Shown: positions 8,888 to 16,396, counted from the stretch's first letter. The stretch is DNA of 16,396 nt from Phascolomyces articulosus (GCA_025677815.1 JAIXMP010000092.1:1-16396); one strand, 5' to 3'. The notes: a model not told the origin generated them from the letters alone. Program-made: numbers and translations.

Positions 8888-9280
8888 GGTTAGAATTTTA
8901 ATATATTTAGTAAACTATCATATAAAGAGAATTAATATAAATATATATAGTCTAAAAAATAAAAAAGAAATATAATAAAAAAAGGAGAAATTTTGACTTT
9001 TTTTATATGCTTAAAGGGAAGTAGAGTTTAATGAGATTAAAAAGACTAAATTAATTTGATAGTATGGTGGCTATTATAGTAGCCTTGTAATTTAGAAATT
9101 CTCAGTTCAACTCCTAGCTAGGGAATTTTTATCTATATTTTAGGTATATAATTTTAAAATTTTGTATTTTAAAAAAAATTAAAATTTAAAAAAGAGGTTT
9201 TCTTTTTCTTTTTCCTTCTCTCTTTTTTTCTAACTCTTTCTCTCTCTCTTTTTATTTCTCTTTCTCTTCTCTTTTACTCT
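8888..9280. other. AT-rich spacer ending in a pyrimidine-rich tract
   Basis: Apart from the tRNA-like piece near 9058, this holds poly-A/T runs and, at about 9196-9281, a long CT-rich stretch (TTTCTTTTTCC, TCTCTCTCT). CT-rich tracts are frequent in promoters of filamentous fungi. This one lies directly before the Merlin transposase start at 9287. Confidence 0.45.
9058..9130 (+). other. Degenerate tRNA-like sequence (possible SINE head or tRNA relic)
   Basis: GATAGTATGGTGGCTATTATAG resembles a tRNA 5' half with an A box. CCTTGTAAT resembles a tRNA-Thr(TGT) anticodon loop, and CAGTTCAACTCC resembles a B box and T arm. A T5 run follows at 9126-9130. The acceptor stem does not pair, so this is not a working tRNA. 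It could be a RIP-eroded tRNA copy or a tRNA-derived SINE. The Merlin gene begins 157 bp downstream. Confidence 0.3.
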
Positions 9281-9286
9281 ATTAAT

Positions 9287-10790
9287 ATGCATATTGATCA
9301 AGGATTGCCAACTTTAATTGAATTTGCTAGAACTTTTTCTACTCATTAAGATACATTAAAGTAAGTTTTATTTTTTTTATTTCTATATAGTTAGATAATT
9401 AGATAGATAAATAGATAAGTAAATAAATAGATAGATGAATGGATAGATAGATGGATGGATGGATTTTTTAAGTATTTTTTTTTAAAAAAAGGTAGTTATT
9501 AGACCAAGGAGTTTTTATAAACTCTGCTCCCTCCTGCCTAAATGGTAGTATAATGAGACCTATCTTTCCTACTAGTAAAAGTCCTTATTGGCATTGTGCA
9601 TCTAGAAATTGCTATAGTGGTAAATCTATAACTATGAGAGCACATTCATTCTTTTCTGGCAGAAAAGCTCCCCTTCATTTGATAATGACAGTTATTTACT
9701 TGTTTTTATCAAGTGGATATAATAGTATCAATAAGCAAGCTATTGAATGTACCAAGCTAGCTCTAGATACAGTTGCTGATATTATTAATGATATTTACTT
9801 ATTGATGGAAGGTAATTTAAAACTTGAAGATATGATGATTAGTATATAATTTTATTTAAAAAAACTTTATTAATTTTTATAAAAGTATGAAGATTTTAAC
9901 TAATTAATAAATTTATATATTTTCTTTTTAGGAGGTGAAGGCATTATTGTTAAAGTTAATGAATCTAAATTTGGTAAGAGAAAACCAAGTCAAAATGGAA
10001 TAAGCAGAAGAGTAGATAGTATTTGGGTAGTAGGTAGAGTAGAAAGAACTCCTAAAAGAAGGTGTTTCTTAGCTACTGTACCAAATAGATCATCTGAAAC
10101 CCTTACTGAACTATTGACTACCTATATTGCTCCTAGTAGTATTATCTATACTGATTGCTAGAGAGGTTATAACTATTTGGAGGATCTAGAAGAAAGTTAT
10201 ACCTATAAAACAGTAAACCATTCAGAGACTTTTAAGGCACCTGATGGTACTCATATAAATACTATTGAAGGTAAAAATATTTTATTTATAGTATACTAAT
10301 TAAAAAAATACTAATAATTTTTATATATAAAGGAATATAGAATAGAATTAAAATCAAAGTAGGTGCCAGATATAGAACTGAAGCAAATATGCCTTAGAAA
10401 CTTGCAGAGTTTATTTGGAGAAGAAAATATGAAGAAAATATTTGGCAAGCTTTTATTACTGTATTAAAGGAGGTTTCTTTTGAGGCTATAGATTCTGATA
10501 ATAAGGATAGTAATGATAGTAATAATGATAATAGGCTAAATCCTCAATTTACTAGAGTTATCTTAATTAAAGGTATTTTTTTTTCTTTTTTAAAAACTTA
10601 AGCTATTTTTTTTTACTCTTTATTAAAGTAAAACTTAATTATAATAGATAGTAGTAATGAAGAGCCTGAGAGAGTAGAAGTACCTAAAGAGCTATCTTCT
10701 TCATCATCATCATCTAGTAGTGAAGAGGATAATAATAATAACCAAGATTGTAGACCTACTATTTCAAGAAAAAGAATAAGAAATAGTTAG
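9287..10790 (+). pseudogene. Merlin-superfamily (IS1595/ISXO2-like) transposase, five exons, inactivated
   Basis: Exons 9287-9360, 9492-9841, 9932-10270, 10333-10572 and 10648-10790 join in phase to 381 codons plus TAG. Exon 2 carries a zinc-ribbon-like part (Y-W-H-C-A-S-R-N-C). Exon 3 carries the ISXO2/Merlin DDE core: V-N-E-S-K-F-G-K-R-K, then I-Y-T-D-C, then T-V-N-H-S-E-T-F, and N-T-I-E at the exon 3 end. Exon 4 has A-E-F-I-W-R-R-K; exon 5 an acidic poly-Ser tail. The family's first catalytic Asp is Asn here (AAT 9958-9960), a TpG->TpA change; the second Asp and the Glu remain. Premature stops at 9347, 9493, 10159, 10338 and 10395 fit CAA, CAG or TGG. The open frame seen at 9553-9849 is just exon 2 running into intron 2. 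Terminal inverted repeats were not found. Confidence 0.85.
9398..9462 (+). repeat. Tetranucleotide microsatellite (GATA/GATG-type)
   Basis: Imperfect tandem units AGAT, AAAT and GGAT run through this stretch, ending in GGATGGATGGA. It lies inside intron 1 of the Merlin transposase pseudogene. Confidence 0.8.
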
Positions 10791-11129
10791 AAAATAGTAG
10801 TAGTAAATTTATATAGAATTCAACCCCTTTCTTTTCTTTTATTTTTCAACTTCAATAGTAAATATTTTATTATCCTTTCCTCTTTTTATTTTGAAATTAA
10901 TTTTATAGTATATTAAGGGATTTCTATTTGATTTTTGTTTTTATACATTAGTTAAAATTCAAAAATCATTTGAGTAAAGAAAATATATATATTTAAGTAA
11001 GATTAAAGAAATATATAAGATAGGCTAGTAAGTAATTTTATACTTATATAATATATATATACTAATATATAAAAATTTATCTAATATACAAAAATCAAAA
11101 ATTAGTTTAAAACCCCTTATTATATTCCT
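10791..11129. other. AT-rich spacer after the Merlin gene, no gene seen
   Basis: This is A/T-rich DNA with a weak inverted pair GATTTTTG / CAAAAATC (about 10930-10968) and many TA runs. It should contain the right end of the Merlin element, but no counterpart to a left end was visible. Confidence 0.4.
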
Positions 11130-11520
11130 TTATCTATTAAAGGCTATATCTATGTACTGCCTAATATCAGTATAGAATACAAATATCCCTTTACCTAGGG
11201 AATATAATTTAATATATTCTATTTAGGGGTATATTATAGGTTATATCTAATGCTGTAGTCATTAGATCAAAAAACAAATAGTATATTCAGAATCAGTATT
11301 CAAAGGGCTTTCTAAGGGTATATAGATTAAATATTTATCTTCAACTTTTTTTCTATAATATAGTAATATTATATAAAAGTTATGGAATTAAACTTCTAAA
11401 GGCTATATCTAATGATAAAGGACACCAATTCTAATACAAAATATATATTTGGAATCAGTAGAACATAAGCTTTCTGATGATATATAATTTGTATATTTAT
11501 CTTAAATTTTTTTTTGATCA
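11130..11520. repeat. Decayed tandem-like repeat, two to three units of about 130-150 bp
   Basis: Related blocks recur in the same order: AAAGGCTATATCTA near 11140, GGTTATATCTAATG near 11239, and AAAGGCTATATCTAATGA near 11399. The last two are each followed by a GAATCAGTA block (near 11290 and 11453), a GCTTTCT block (near 11308 and 11470), then TTTATCTT plus a T-rich run. The array ends where the Tc1 element is inserted at 11527. No coding potential was seen. Confidence 0.5.
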
Positions 11521-11528
11521 CATTACTA

Positions 11529-11753
11529 CACTAGCTCACAAAAGTGTTCATCACTTTTATAAATATTACTCTTTATTCTTATACCTCAATAACTATAAAT
11601 AGTAGAGAGATAAAACTTATACCAAAAAAACTTCTATATATAGGCTTTCCAAAAATATAAAATCACTGAGTTTAAATTAATTTGTGACTTTAAAACTAGG
11701 GGTCAAAGTAAATAATAGTGGTGAACACTTTTGTGAGCACCCTTAAAGTTTTA
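11529..11753 (+). repeat. Left terminal inverted repeat of the Tc1 element, with internal mirrored motif
   Basis: The outer end carries GCTCACAAAAGTGTTCA. The inner end, at about 11731-11751, carries its reverse complement, GTGAACACTTTTGTGAGC. The repeat therefore has the same likely transposase-binding motif at both ends in opposite directions. Confidence 0.8.
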
Positions 11754-11912
11754 CCAAATATCATTTGTAATTATTTCAAAATGTAAGTAATAGTATTTAT
11801 AATTTATATATAAGTTCTATAATGTAAATGGAAATATAAAATGAAATTTTTACATTGCTAATTCTAATTTTGACATTTAACATTTGAATTGCAATTAGAT
11901 TACTAATTCAAA

Positions 11913-12944
11913 ATGGCATACTCTAAACCCATCAGTAATGATCAAGTAAATCATGTGAAATCTCTTTTAAAACAAGGTCGTTCTATTCGTCAAGTTAAAA
12001 AGGAAGTCCCTATTAGTATTGGCAAGATATCAGAAATTAGACAATCACTTAGACCATTGCCTATAATTACTAAGACTGGTAGACCCTCTATTCTTAAATC
12101 ATGTGATATCAACTCTCTTACAAGATCTGTTACCACTGGTACTATTTCCAATGCTGTTCAGGCTACACAAATGCTCAAGGCAGAATATAGTATTAAAATC
12201 TGTGCTCAAACAATAAGAAGGGCCCTCCAAAAAGCAGGATTTCAAGCAAAGGTGAAGCCAAAAAAACCAGCTCTTTCAAATAGTAATATTAAAAAGAGGC
12301 TTATGTGGGCATATAAACATCGCCACTGGACAGTTAAGGACTAGGAAAAAGTTGTTTGGTCAGATAAAACAAGAATAAATCGATTTGGATCTGATGGGAA
12401 GCAGTATACTTATATGAAAAAGGGTACAAGACTTTAAAAACATAATGTTCAAGCAACTAGAAAAAACTGTAGTGGACATTTAATGGTCTGGAGCTGCTTT
12501 ACTTCTGCTGGTGTTGGCTATTTAGTTGATATTGGAGATAAAAACATATGCAAGGAAGATTATTTAAGTATTTTGAAAGAGGATTTACTTAAATCTTTAG
12601 ATTCATATAACCTTGATTACAGTCAAGTTGAATTTATGCATGACAATGATCCTAAACATACTACCAAAATTACTAAGGAATAGCTTCAAGAATAAGAATT
12701 TAAGGTTATGGAATGGCCACCACAGTCTCCTAATTTGAATCCAATTGAAAACTTATAGGCATTATTAAAAAGAAGGCTATACTAGAACTATAATAAGCCA
12801 GCTAATAATTTAGATGAATTATTTGAATGTTCTGGAAGGACCTGGTATTCTATTACTGCTGAAGAGTGCTAAAAATACATTGATACTATGCCTAAACGTA
12901 TAGAACAAGTTATCTAAAGAAAAGGATTATAGACAGAATACTAA
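11913..12944 (+). pseudogene. Tc1/mariner transposase (DD34E), inactivated by stops
   Basis: One frame from ATG 11913 to TAA 12942-12944 gives 343 codons, the normal size for Tc1 transposases, with no frameshift. The N-terminal 110 residues look like the paired helix-turn-helix DNA-binding domain, with G-R-P between the two parts. Catalytic residues are in place: Asp at 12363-12365 in V-W-S-D, Asp at 12642-12644 in H-D-N-D-P-K-H-T, Glu at 12747-12749 in S-P-N-L-N-P-I-E-N-L, with exactly 34 residues between the last two. Premature stops lie at 12342, 12435, 12681, 12693, 12756, 12783, 12870, 12915 and 12930, compatible with CAA, CAG, CGA or TGG. The usual S-D-E-S reads S-D-K-T, a GAA->AAA type change after T. 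The two short open frames 11913-12344 and 12483-12683 are pieces of this gene. Confidence 0.93.
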
Positions 12945-12979
12945 ATAAAAAGTTATTTATTATTTTTTATATAATTTTT

Positions 12980-13197
12980 AAGGTGCTCACAAAAGTGTTC
13001 ACCAAAGTATTTGACTTTGATTGTAAATTTAAAAGTAAAAGTTATATTTTAGGCTCCGACTGAAAATTTATTTCTAAATTAGTTTTAATTAGCCTTTCTT
13101 TTAATATATATTATGTTATTCTATGTGCTATAGTTAAGGAGATATAAGAATAAAAAGTAAAATTTATAAAAGTGATGAACACTTTTGTGAGCTAGTG
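12980..13197 (-). repeat. Right terminal inverted repeat of the Tc1 element, with internal mirrored motif
   Basis: It starts inside with GGTGCTCACAAAAGTGTTCACC (12982-13003) and ends with GAACACTTTTGTGAGCTAGTG (to 13197), the counterpart of the left repeat. The two terminal motifs are well kept, while the middle of the repeat has diverged from its partner. Confidence 0.8.
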
Positions 13198-13199
13198 TA

Positions 13200-13528
13200 A
13201 ATTATATAATTAATAAGAAATAGAAATTTTTAAAAAATATAGTTTTTTTTAACTGGCCATAACTTTTGAACCAATTAAAATTTTTTAAATCTAAAAAGGT
13301 ATTAGATTCACAATATATCAAATATTTATTAGTTAAAATTTAAGGTCTATTAGACTATTATTACAGCTGCTACCTAGAAAACTACTGTAGCAGCTATCTT
13401 AGGAATCAGCTGCCAGTACTATATATACCAATACTCCTTCCTTGTTTGCTGGTTAGGTTATATATTACTTCCAGTACAATCTAAAGACAAAGGGTATATA
13501 CACATTTGCAATAGTCTGCTATTACAAG
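13200..13528. other. AT-rich spacer with a perfect hairpin, no gene seen
   Basis: After the Tc1 insertion the sequence is A/T-rich. AGCTGCTAC at 13365-13373 is inverted as GTAGCAGCT at 13387-13395, giving a 9-bp stem and a 13-base loop. Nothing else was assigned. Confidence 0.45.
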
Positions 13529-13711
13529 ATGCCAATGAATCAACCTCTTATAAAGGAAGGTGTTGAGCTATAGTATAATAAGTTTGATCCCTTAGATTAT
13601 TTTTCCATTCTTCTGATTGCCTATGTATATATGCCATTTGCTAGTGCAAAATATAGATGAGCAGATCAATTAGTTGCAATTCCACTTGAGCCTAAGCTCC
13701 ATCTCAATTAA
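13529..13711 (+). pseudogene. Short unrecognised coding remnant
   Basis: From ATG 13529 a frame reads M-P-M-N-Q-P-L-I-K-E-G-V-E-L, then a TAG, then Y-N-K-F-D-P-L-D-Y-F-S-I-L-L-I-A-Y-V-Y-M-P-F-A, a TGA, and on to TAA at 13709-13711. The two inner stops fit CAG and CGA, and the amino-acid mix is protein-like. At 60 codons it could be an exon of a larger gene. Function unknown; chance is not excluded. Confidence 0.3.
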
Positions 13712-14033
13712 TTGCTCATTCATCTTTTTTTTTCTTCTCTCTATCTTATCATGATATTATATTACTAATACCCTCTCCCTCACTCTTATTTTTTTAATAC
13801 TCCCATATATATATATATCTTATATTATACTCACCTTCTTTTTCCTCATCTATACTATATTTAAAATAAATAAAAAAAAAAGGGTTTTATTTATTTATTT
13901 TTGTAAGCTAGATAACTGAAAATATTAATATTATTCTTACTTTAACAGCTCCAAAAAAAATTATCATTACTACTAACAAAAGTATATAAAAATAATCTAT
14001 TATTAATCACTATAATAAAAAAAATATATATTT
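13712..14033. other. AT-rich spacer, no gene seen
   Basis: The stretch contains a T/C-rich run near 13723-13742, a TA run at 13808-13818 and an A-tract near 13872. No open frame or RNA feature stands out. Confidence 0.4.
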
Positions 14034-14408
14034 ATATAATGTGGGATCCTTGTGCCTATTTAGATGGTTGTTTTATGAAAAATCCCTATTTGGATATTAA
14101 AAACAATTATTGAAATATAGATACCTTATATATAGATAACACCTAATAAACCTTGCTTTCTTTTTCTATTTTCTTAACAACATCAATGTCCTCTTAATCT
14201 TCTTATATAAATATACCTATCTTGAAGGCATTGCTCTCTTTTACTCCTCTTCCCTTACCTTCACTACTACCAGTATCATCTCCTATGCAAATTATGTCAC
14301 TATAACAACCACTCTATACTTCATCATAAGATTTCCCACCCCTTTTTTTTGATGAATTGGAAATAGAAGAACTAGAAATAGTAGAAGAGGCTGATTAAGA
14401 TGCTGAAA
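14034..14408 (-). pseudogene. Unrecognised Ser-rich gene remnant, RIP-damaged
   Basis: On the minus strand a splice acceptor (ACACAG, AG at 14409-14410) precedes a frame that gives a Ser-rich start (A-S-S-T-I-S-S-S-S-I-S-N-S-S-K-K-R-G-G-K-S-Y-D-E-V), then C-I-G-D-D-T-G-S-S-E-G-K-G-R-G, then E-D-I-D-V-V-K-K-I-E-K-E-S-K-V-Y. Internal TAA and TAG stops fit CAA and CAG. A donor GTATAT (14453-14458) and upstream protein-like sequence to about 14590 (E-W-L-L-A-L-L-P-I) suggest an earlier exon, but the phases do not join cleanly, so I leave that part out. The family is unknown. Confidence 0.4.
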
Positions 14409-14590
14409 CTGTGTAAGAATTAATAAAATCATAATGTTAAAATATTAGTAGAATATACTTTTTAAATCATCATTCTCTTTAGTGCATAGGAAGGGGACAT
14501 TGATCAATTTGAGGTGCATCCCACCATTAAGTAACAAATTAAATAGGTAGAAGAGCAAGTAACCACTCTTTATAAGCAGCATAATTTATA

Positions 14591-15160
14591 AGTATTTGCA
14601 TATTTTTTTTTGTTAGTAAAAAAGGATATAGTGAAGTACTGACTTATCATATTAATAAAACTAGGATTTTATGGGCACTTATATATATTGAAACTCACTT
14701 GAGTACTGCTCCTAGCTTAGATAATATGTTGTTCTTATTGGGAGAATGTGTGCATCTCACCTAGTTACTGAATAGGTAGATTTTATTGCATTTTCATATT
14801 ACTTCTTGTGATATATGCATATATTTATATAAGCTGTTATTTTAGTACTGATGAAATGAATATAAAGAATATATATAGGTAGACTAGTAGAAGAGTCAGA
14901 AGGAATTACTAATAATAGTAGATCATAATTAGGTAAATATAGACATAATCAATTTGATTAGTTTTTTTTATATATATAAAAATAAAAATAATATATATAT
15001 GATAAATATTATAAATACTAAATAATAGGATTATTATATCCCTTGTAATAAAAGCAGTAGGTTAAAATAAAAAGAGATTTATTTTTTTTGAAAGAAAATA
15101 AAGATAGAGTTAATAGTATACTATTTTTTTTTAGTAAAAAAAACACAGTTTATATATTTA
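14591..15160. other. AT-rich spacer with weak coding traces
   Basis: A plus-strand patch around 14644-14770 reads like protein (K-T-R-I-L-W-A-L-I-Y-I-E-T-H-L-S-T-A-P-S-L-D-N-M-L-F), followed by TAG. I cannot tell whether it is an exon relic. The rest is A/T runs, including TA repeats near 14969-15001. Confidence 0.35.
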
Positions 15161-15167
15161 TGTAGTC

Positions 15168-15288
15168 TCCTCAACCTCCTTTAAGCTCCTTCAAGGTACT
15201 CTAAGCTCCTTTAAAGCTAACTCCAAATTTCAACCCCAGATTTTATAAAAATTTAAAGGAGCTTGAAAGAGCTTAAAGGATCCTTAAA
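15168..15288. repeat. Inverted repeat built from AGCTCCTTTAA-type units
   Basis: The left side carries three AAGCTCCTT-like units (TTTAAGCTCCTTCAAG, TAAGCTCCTTTAAAGC). The right side carries the inverse (TTTAAAGGAGCTTG, GAGCTTAAAGGA). About 50 bases separate the two sides, so a long hairpin could form. It ends close to where the inverted C repeat has been truncated, so it may be the end of another element inserted there. Confidence 0.5.
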
Positions 15289-15305
15289 TACCCCCATTTT
15301 TATAG

Positions 15306-15701
15306 TAAATAATAAGAGAGCATAATAAGGGACAATATAATAAACATAAGAGGATAATCAAATGAGGGTTAGATAAAAATATAAAAATAAATAATAATAA
15401 TTATAATATAATTATTATTATGTAGAGAATACTACTTCTGTTATTATTAAGAAAATATCTATAGATAATGTAGTTATGATTATCTAGGGCAACAAAGGGA
15501 CAATATAATATAGGGATAGATAGGGATCATTAAAAATAGGATAATTAATCAACCTATCTATCTACAGATAAACCTTCAGGAGAAATATTTCACTAATGCA
15601 ATCTGGTTAGTCAACCTAGGTTCTTAGGTTTGAATCGTTGTCTTGAAGTCACGTGACAAGCTGATGACGAATTTCTCTCAAAATTCGTCACAGACGCGAC
15701 A
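15306..15701 (-). mobile_element. LTR-like repeat C, copy 4 (inverted, truncated)
   Basis: On the minus strand this starts TGTCGCGTCTGTGACG at 15701 and follows copy 1 for about 396 bp, including the hairpin GACGAATTTTGAGAGAAATTCGTC and CACGTGACTTCAAGAC. Similarity stops near 15306, so roughly the last 290 bp are missing. CpG sites survive in the part nearest the tRNA. Its start lies 10 bp from the mature 5' end of tRNA-Asp, pointing away from the tRNA, the same geometry as copy 1 at tRNA-Gln. Confidence 0.75.
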
Positions 15702-15711
15702 AAGTACAGTG

Positions 15712-15783
15712 TCTCGGATAGTATAGTGGTCAGTATCCCCGCCTGTCACGCGGGAGACCTGGGTTCAATTCCCGGTCCGAGAG
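15712..15783 (+). tRNA. tRNA-Asp (anticodon GTC)
   Basis: The gene folds into a full cloverleaf: acceptor TCTCGGA/TCCGAGA with discriminator G, a D arm containing TAGTGGTCA, and an anticodon stem CCCGC/GCGGG enclosing CTGTCAC with anticodon GTC. The T arm carries GGTTCAATTCC, the B box. There is no intron. It decodes GAC and GAT. The stems are undamaged, so it is probably active. TTTT at 15810-15813 and again at 15817-15820 can end Pol III transcription. Confidence 0.97.
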
Positions 15784-15809
15784 GAAGTACTTTGGTACCT
15801 ATAAGTTAC

Positions 15810-15820
15810 TTTTATATTTT
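15810..15820 (+). terminator. Likely Pol III terminator of tRNA-Asp
   Basis: Two TTTT runs (15810-15813 and 15817-15820) lie 27-37 bases past the tRNA. The gypsy LTR begins one base after the second run, at 15822. Confidence 0.55.
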
Positions 15821-15821
15821 G

Positions 15822-16239
15822 TGTTGTAACTATTAGTTGGGTATTTTTAATACTGTCGTAATTATTTTTGGCGGATAATACCGTAGCCAATAGGAATAAT
15901 AAAGATAATAAGATATTTTAAAGAGAACGTAAAGATCCTTTTTTATTGTTTAATGATGAGAGGATATTTATATGTTTTCTAGTTATGACGGATAATACTA
16001 ATAATATGGATGGTTGCTAGTAATACTTTGTTTCTTGGCAATGACGTTAATATTAAAAATAGTGATGATGGATGCTACACATCTTGGCAATAACGCTGAT
16101 AATAGTTATGATGTAATAATGTGCCCAGCAAGAAGTATACGGAAGAATTATTAAAAATGATTATTTTTAGATATAAAATAATTGTACAAGAAGTATCCAA
16201 AAAAAGGAAAAGGGTAACACCGATAATTCTGCTATGACA
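15822..16239 (-). mobile_element. 3' LTR of a minus-strand Ty3/gypsy element (well preserved)
   Basis: Read on the minus strand the LTR is 418 bp, starting TGTCATAGCAG at 16239 directly after the polypurine tract and ending AGTTACAACA at 15822. The ends are TG..CA. It keeps CpG sites that its counterpart at 3199-3572 has lost, so it is younger or escaped mutation. It contains TATAAATATCC near 15970, a possible promoter TATA box in the minus direction. It lies 38 bp beyond the 3' end of tRNA-Asp. Its other LTR and most of its body lie outside the window. Confidence 0.8.
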
Positions 16240-16250
16240 ATATCCTCCCC
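16240..16250 (-). other. Polypurine tract of the right gypsy element
   Basis: On the minus strand GGGGAGGATAT lies between the pol stop codon and the LTR start TGTCATAGC, as at 2831-2843 in the left element. Confidence 0.75.
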
Positions 16251-16394
16251 TCAGAATGTTGTACGTCCTCGAACAACAGCAATTCGATCAGCAGCTTCCA
16301 GATGACGACGTTCCGCAACGCGGACAGCAGTAGGATCATACCATGGATCAGTCAGTGGTTGTCTACCAACATGAATTGGACGCAAACGATCAGT
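16251..16394 (-). CDS. C-terminal end of Ty3/gypsy pol (partial, undamaged)
   Basis: The minus-strand frame is open across the window edge for 47 codons and ends with TGA at 16253-16251, right before the polypurine tract. It reads T-D-R-L-R-P-I-H-V-G, then D-P-W-Y-D-P-T-A-V-R-V-A-E-R-R. The left element has the matching segment Y-T-D-H-L-H-P-I-Y followed by T-P-W-Y-N-P-V-A-A-Y-T-A (about 2680-2775). This is the tail after the integrase core and has no catalytic role of its own. In contrast to the left copy it has no stops and is rich in CpG, so the element entering from the right may be intact and recent. Only 144 bases are visible. Confidence 0.75.
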   Translation of the reverse strand, partial: TDRLRPIHVGRQPLTDPWYDPTAVRVAERRHLEAADRIAVVRGRTTF

Positions 16395-16396
16395 GT

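Larger units (their letters stand above)
11529..13197 (+). mobile_element. Complete Tc1/mariner element with TA target duplication
   Basis: The element is 1669 bp, bounded by TA at 11527-11528 and 13198-13199. The outer 33 or so bases (CACTAGCTCACAAAAGTGTT and on) are perfectly inverted at the two ends. Similarity continues inward for about 220 bp on each side, giving long terminal inverted repeats. It encloses one transposase gene on the plus strand. It sits in the decayed repeat region. It is non-autonomous now because its transposase is broken, although the ends look well preserved. Confidence 0.92.

Noticed and set aside
9398..9462. CRISPR-like or regulatory repeat array
   Set aside because: It is a plain tetranucleotide microsatellite inside an intron, and the genome is eukaryotic.
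8880..11130. Terminal inverted repeats of the Merlin element
   Set aside because: Candidate pairs such as GGGTTAGAATTTTA and AAACCCCTTAT do not align beyond what A/T-rich DNA gives by chance.
12483..12683. Separate 66-codon gene
   Set aside because: It is the central part of the Tc1 transposase, in frame with 11913-12344 and carrying the second catalytic Asp.
4085..15701. Repeat C copies 1 and 4 as the two ends of one giant element between the tRNA genes
   Set aside because: They are inverted, each starts at a tRNA 5' flank with its own spacing, and copy 4 is truncated; independent insertions explain this better.

Overview
The window looks like an AT-rich compartment of a filamentous ascomycete (Pezizomycotina-like) genome: a graveyard of transposable elements anchored on two intact nuclear tRNA genes. 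The case for RIP (repeat-induced point mutation) comes from the sequence. Copies of the same repeat differ almost only by C->T and G->A, mostly as CpA->TpA, TpG->TpA and CpG loss. Nearly every premature stop in the broken genes could derive from CAA, CAG, CGA or TGG. Several broken genes keep short fungal-type introns with GT..AG borders and matching phase. I cannot name the species.

Layout. 1-195 and about 1641-2827 are decayed Ty3/gypsy pol fragments. Between them sits an AT-rich DDE transposase gene (269-1612) that is whole except for one in-frame TAA. The gypsy integrase runs to a polypurine tract (2831-2843) and an unusual 1.1-kb LTR-like structure (2844-3952) with long inverted arms. 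tRNA-Gln(TTG) follows on the minus strand (4002-4073). Its 5' flank carries a tandem array of a second LTR-like repeat, here called C (4085-5523).

5524-9280 is low-complexity AT-rich DNA with three broken, unrecognised genes (6275-6549 minus, 7110-7916 minus with two introns, 8123-8887 plus) and a degenerate tRNA-like stretch near 9058. 9287-10790 is a five-exon Merlin (IS1595/ISXO2-type) transposase pseudogene. 11130-11520 holds decayed repeats. 11529-13197 is a complete Tc1/mariner element with TA duplications, about 220-bp inverted repeats and a dead DD34E transposase. 13200-15300 is more decayed DNA with weak coding remnants.

The right end mirrors the left: an inverted truncated C copy (about 15306-15701), tRNA-Asp(GTC) (15712-15783), then a minus-strand gypsy LTR (15822-16239), polypurine tract and an undamaged 3' end of pol (16251-16394).

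The main pattern is that both tRNA genes are flanked in the same way. Family C begins 10-11 bp from the mature 5' end, and the gypsy LTR lies about 38-50 bp beyond the 3' end, just past the T-run Pol III terminator. Orientation relative to the tRNA is conserved in both cases. This suggests two retroelement families using opposite sides of tRNA genes as targets. No live gene besides the tRNAs is certain; the first transposase and the right-edge pol fragment are the least damaged.
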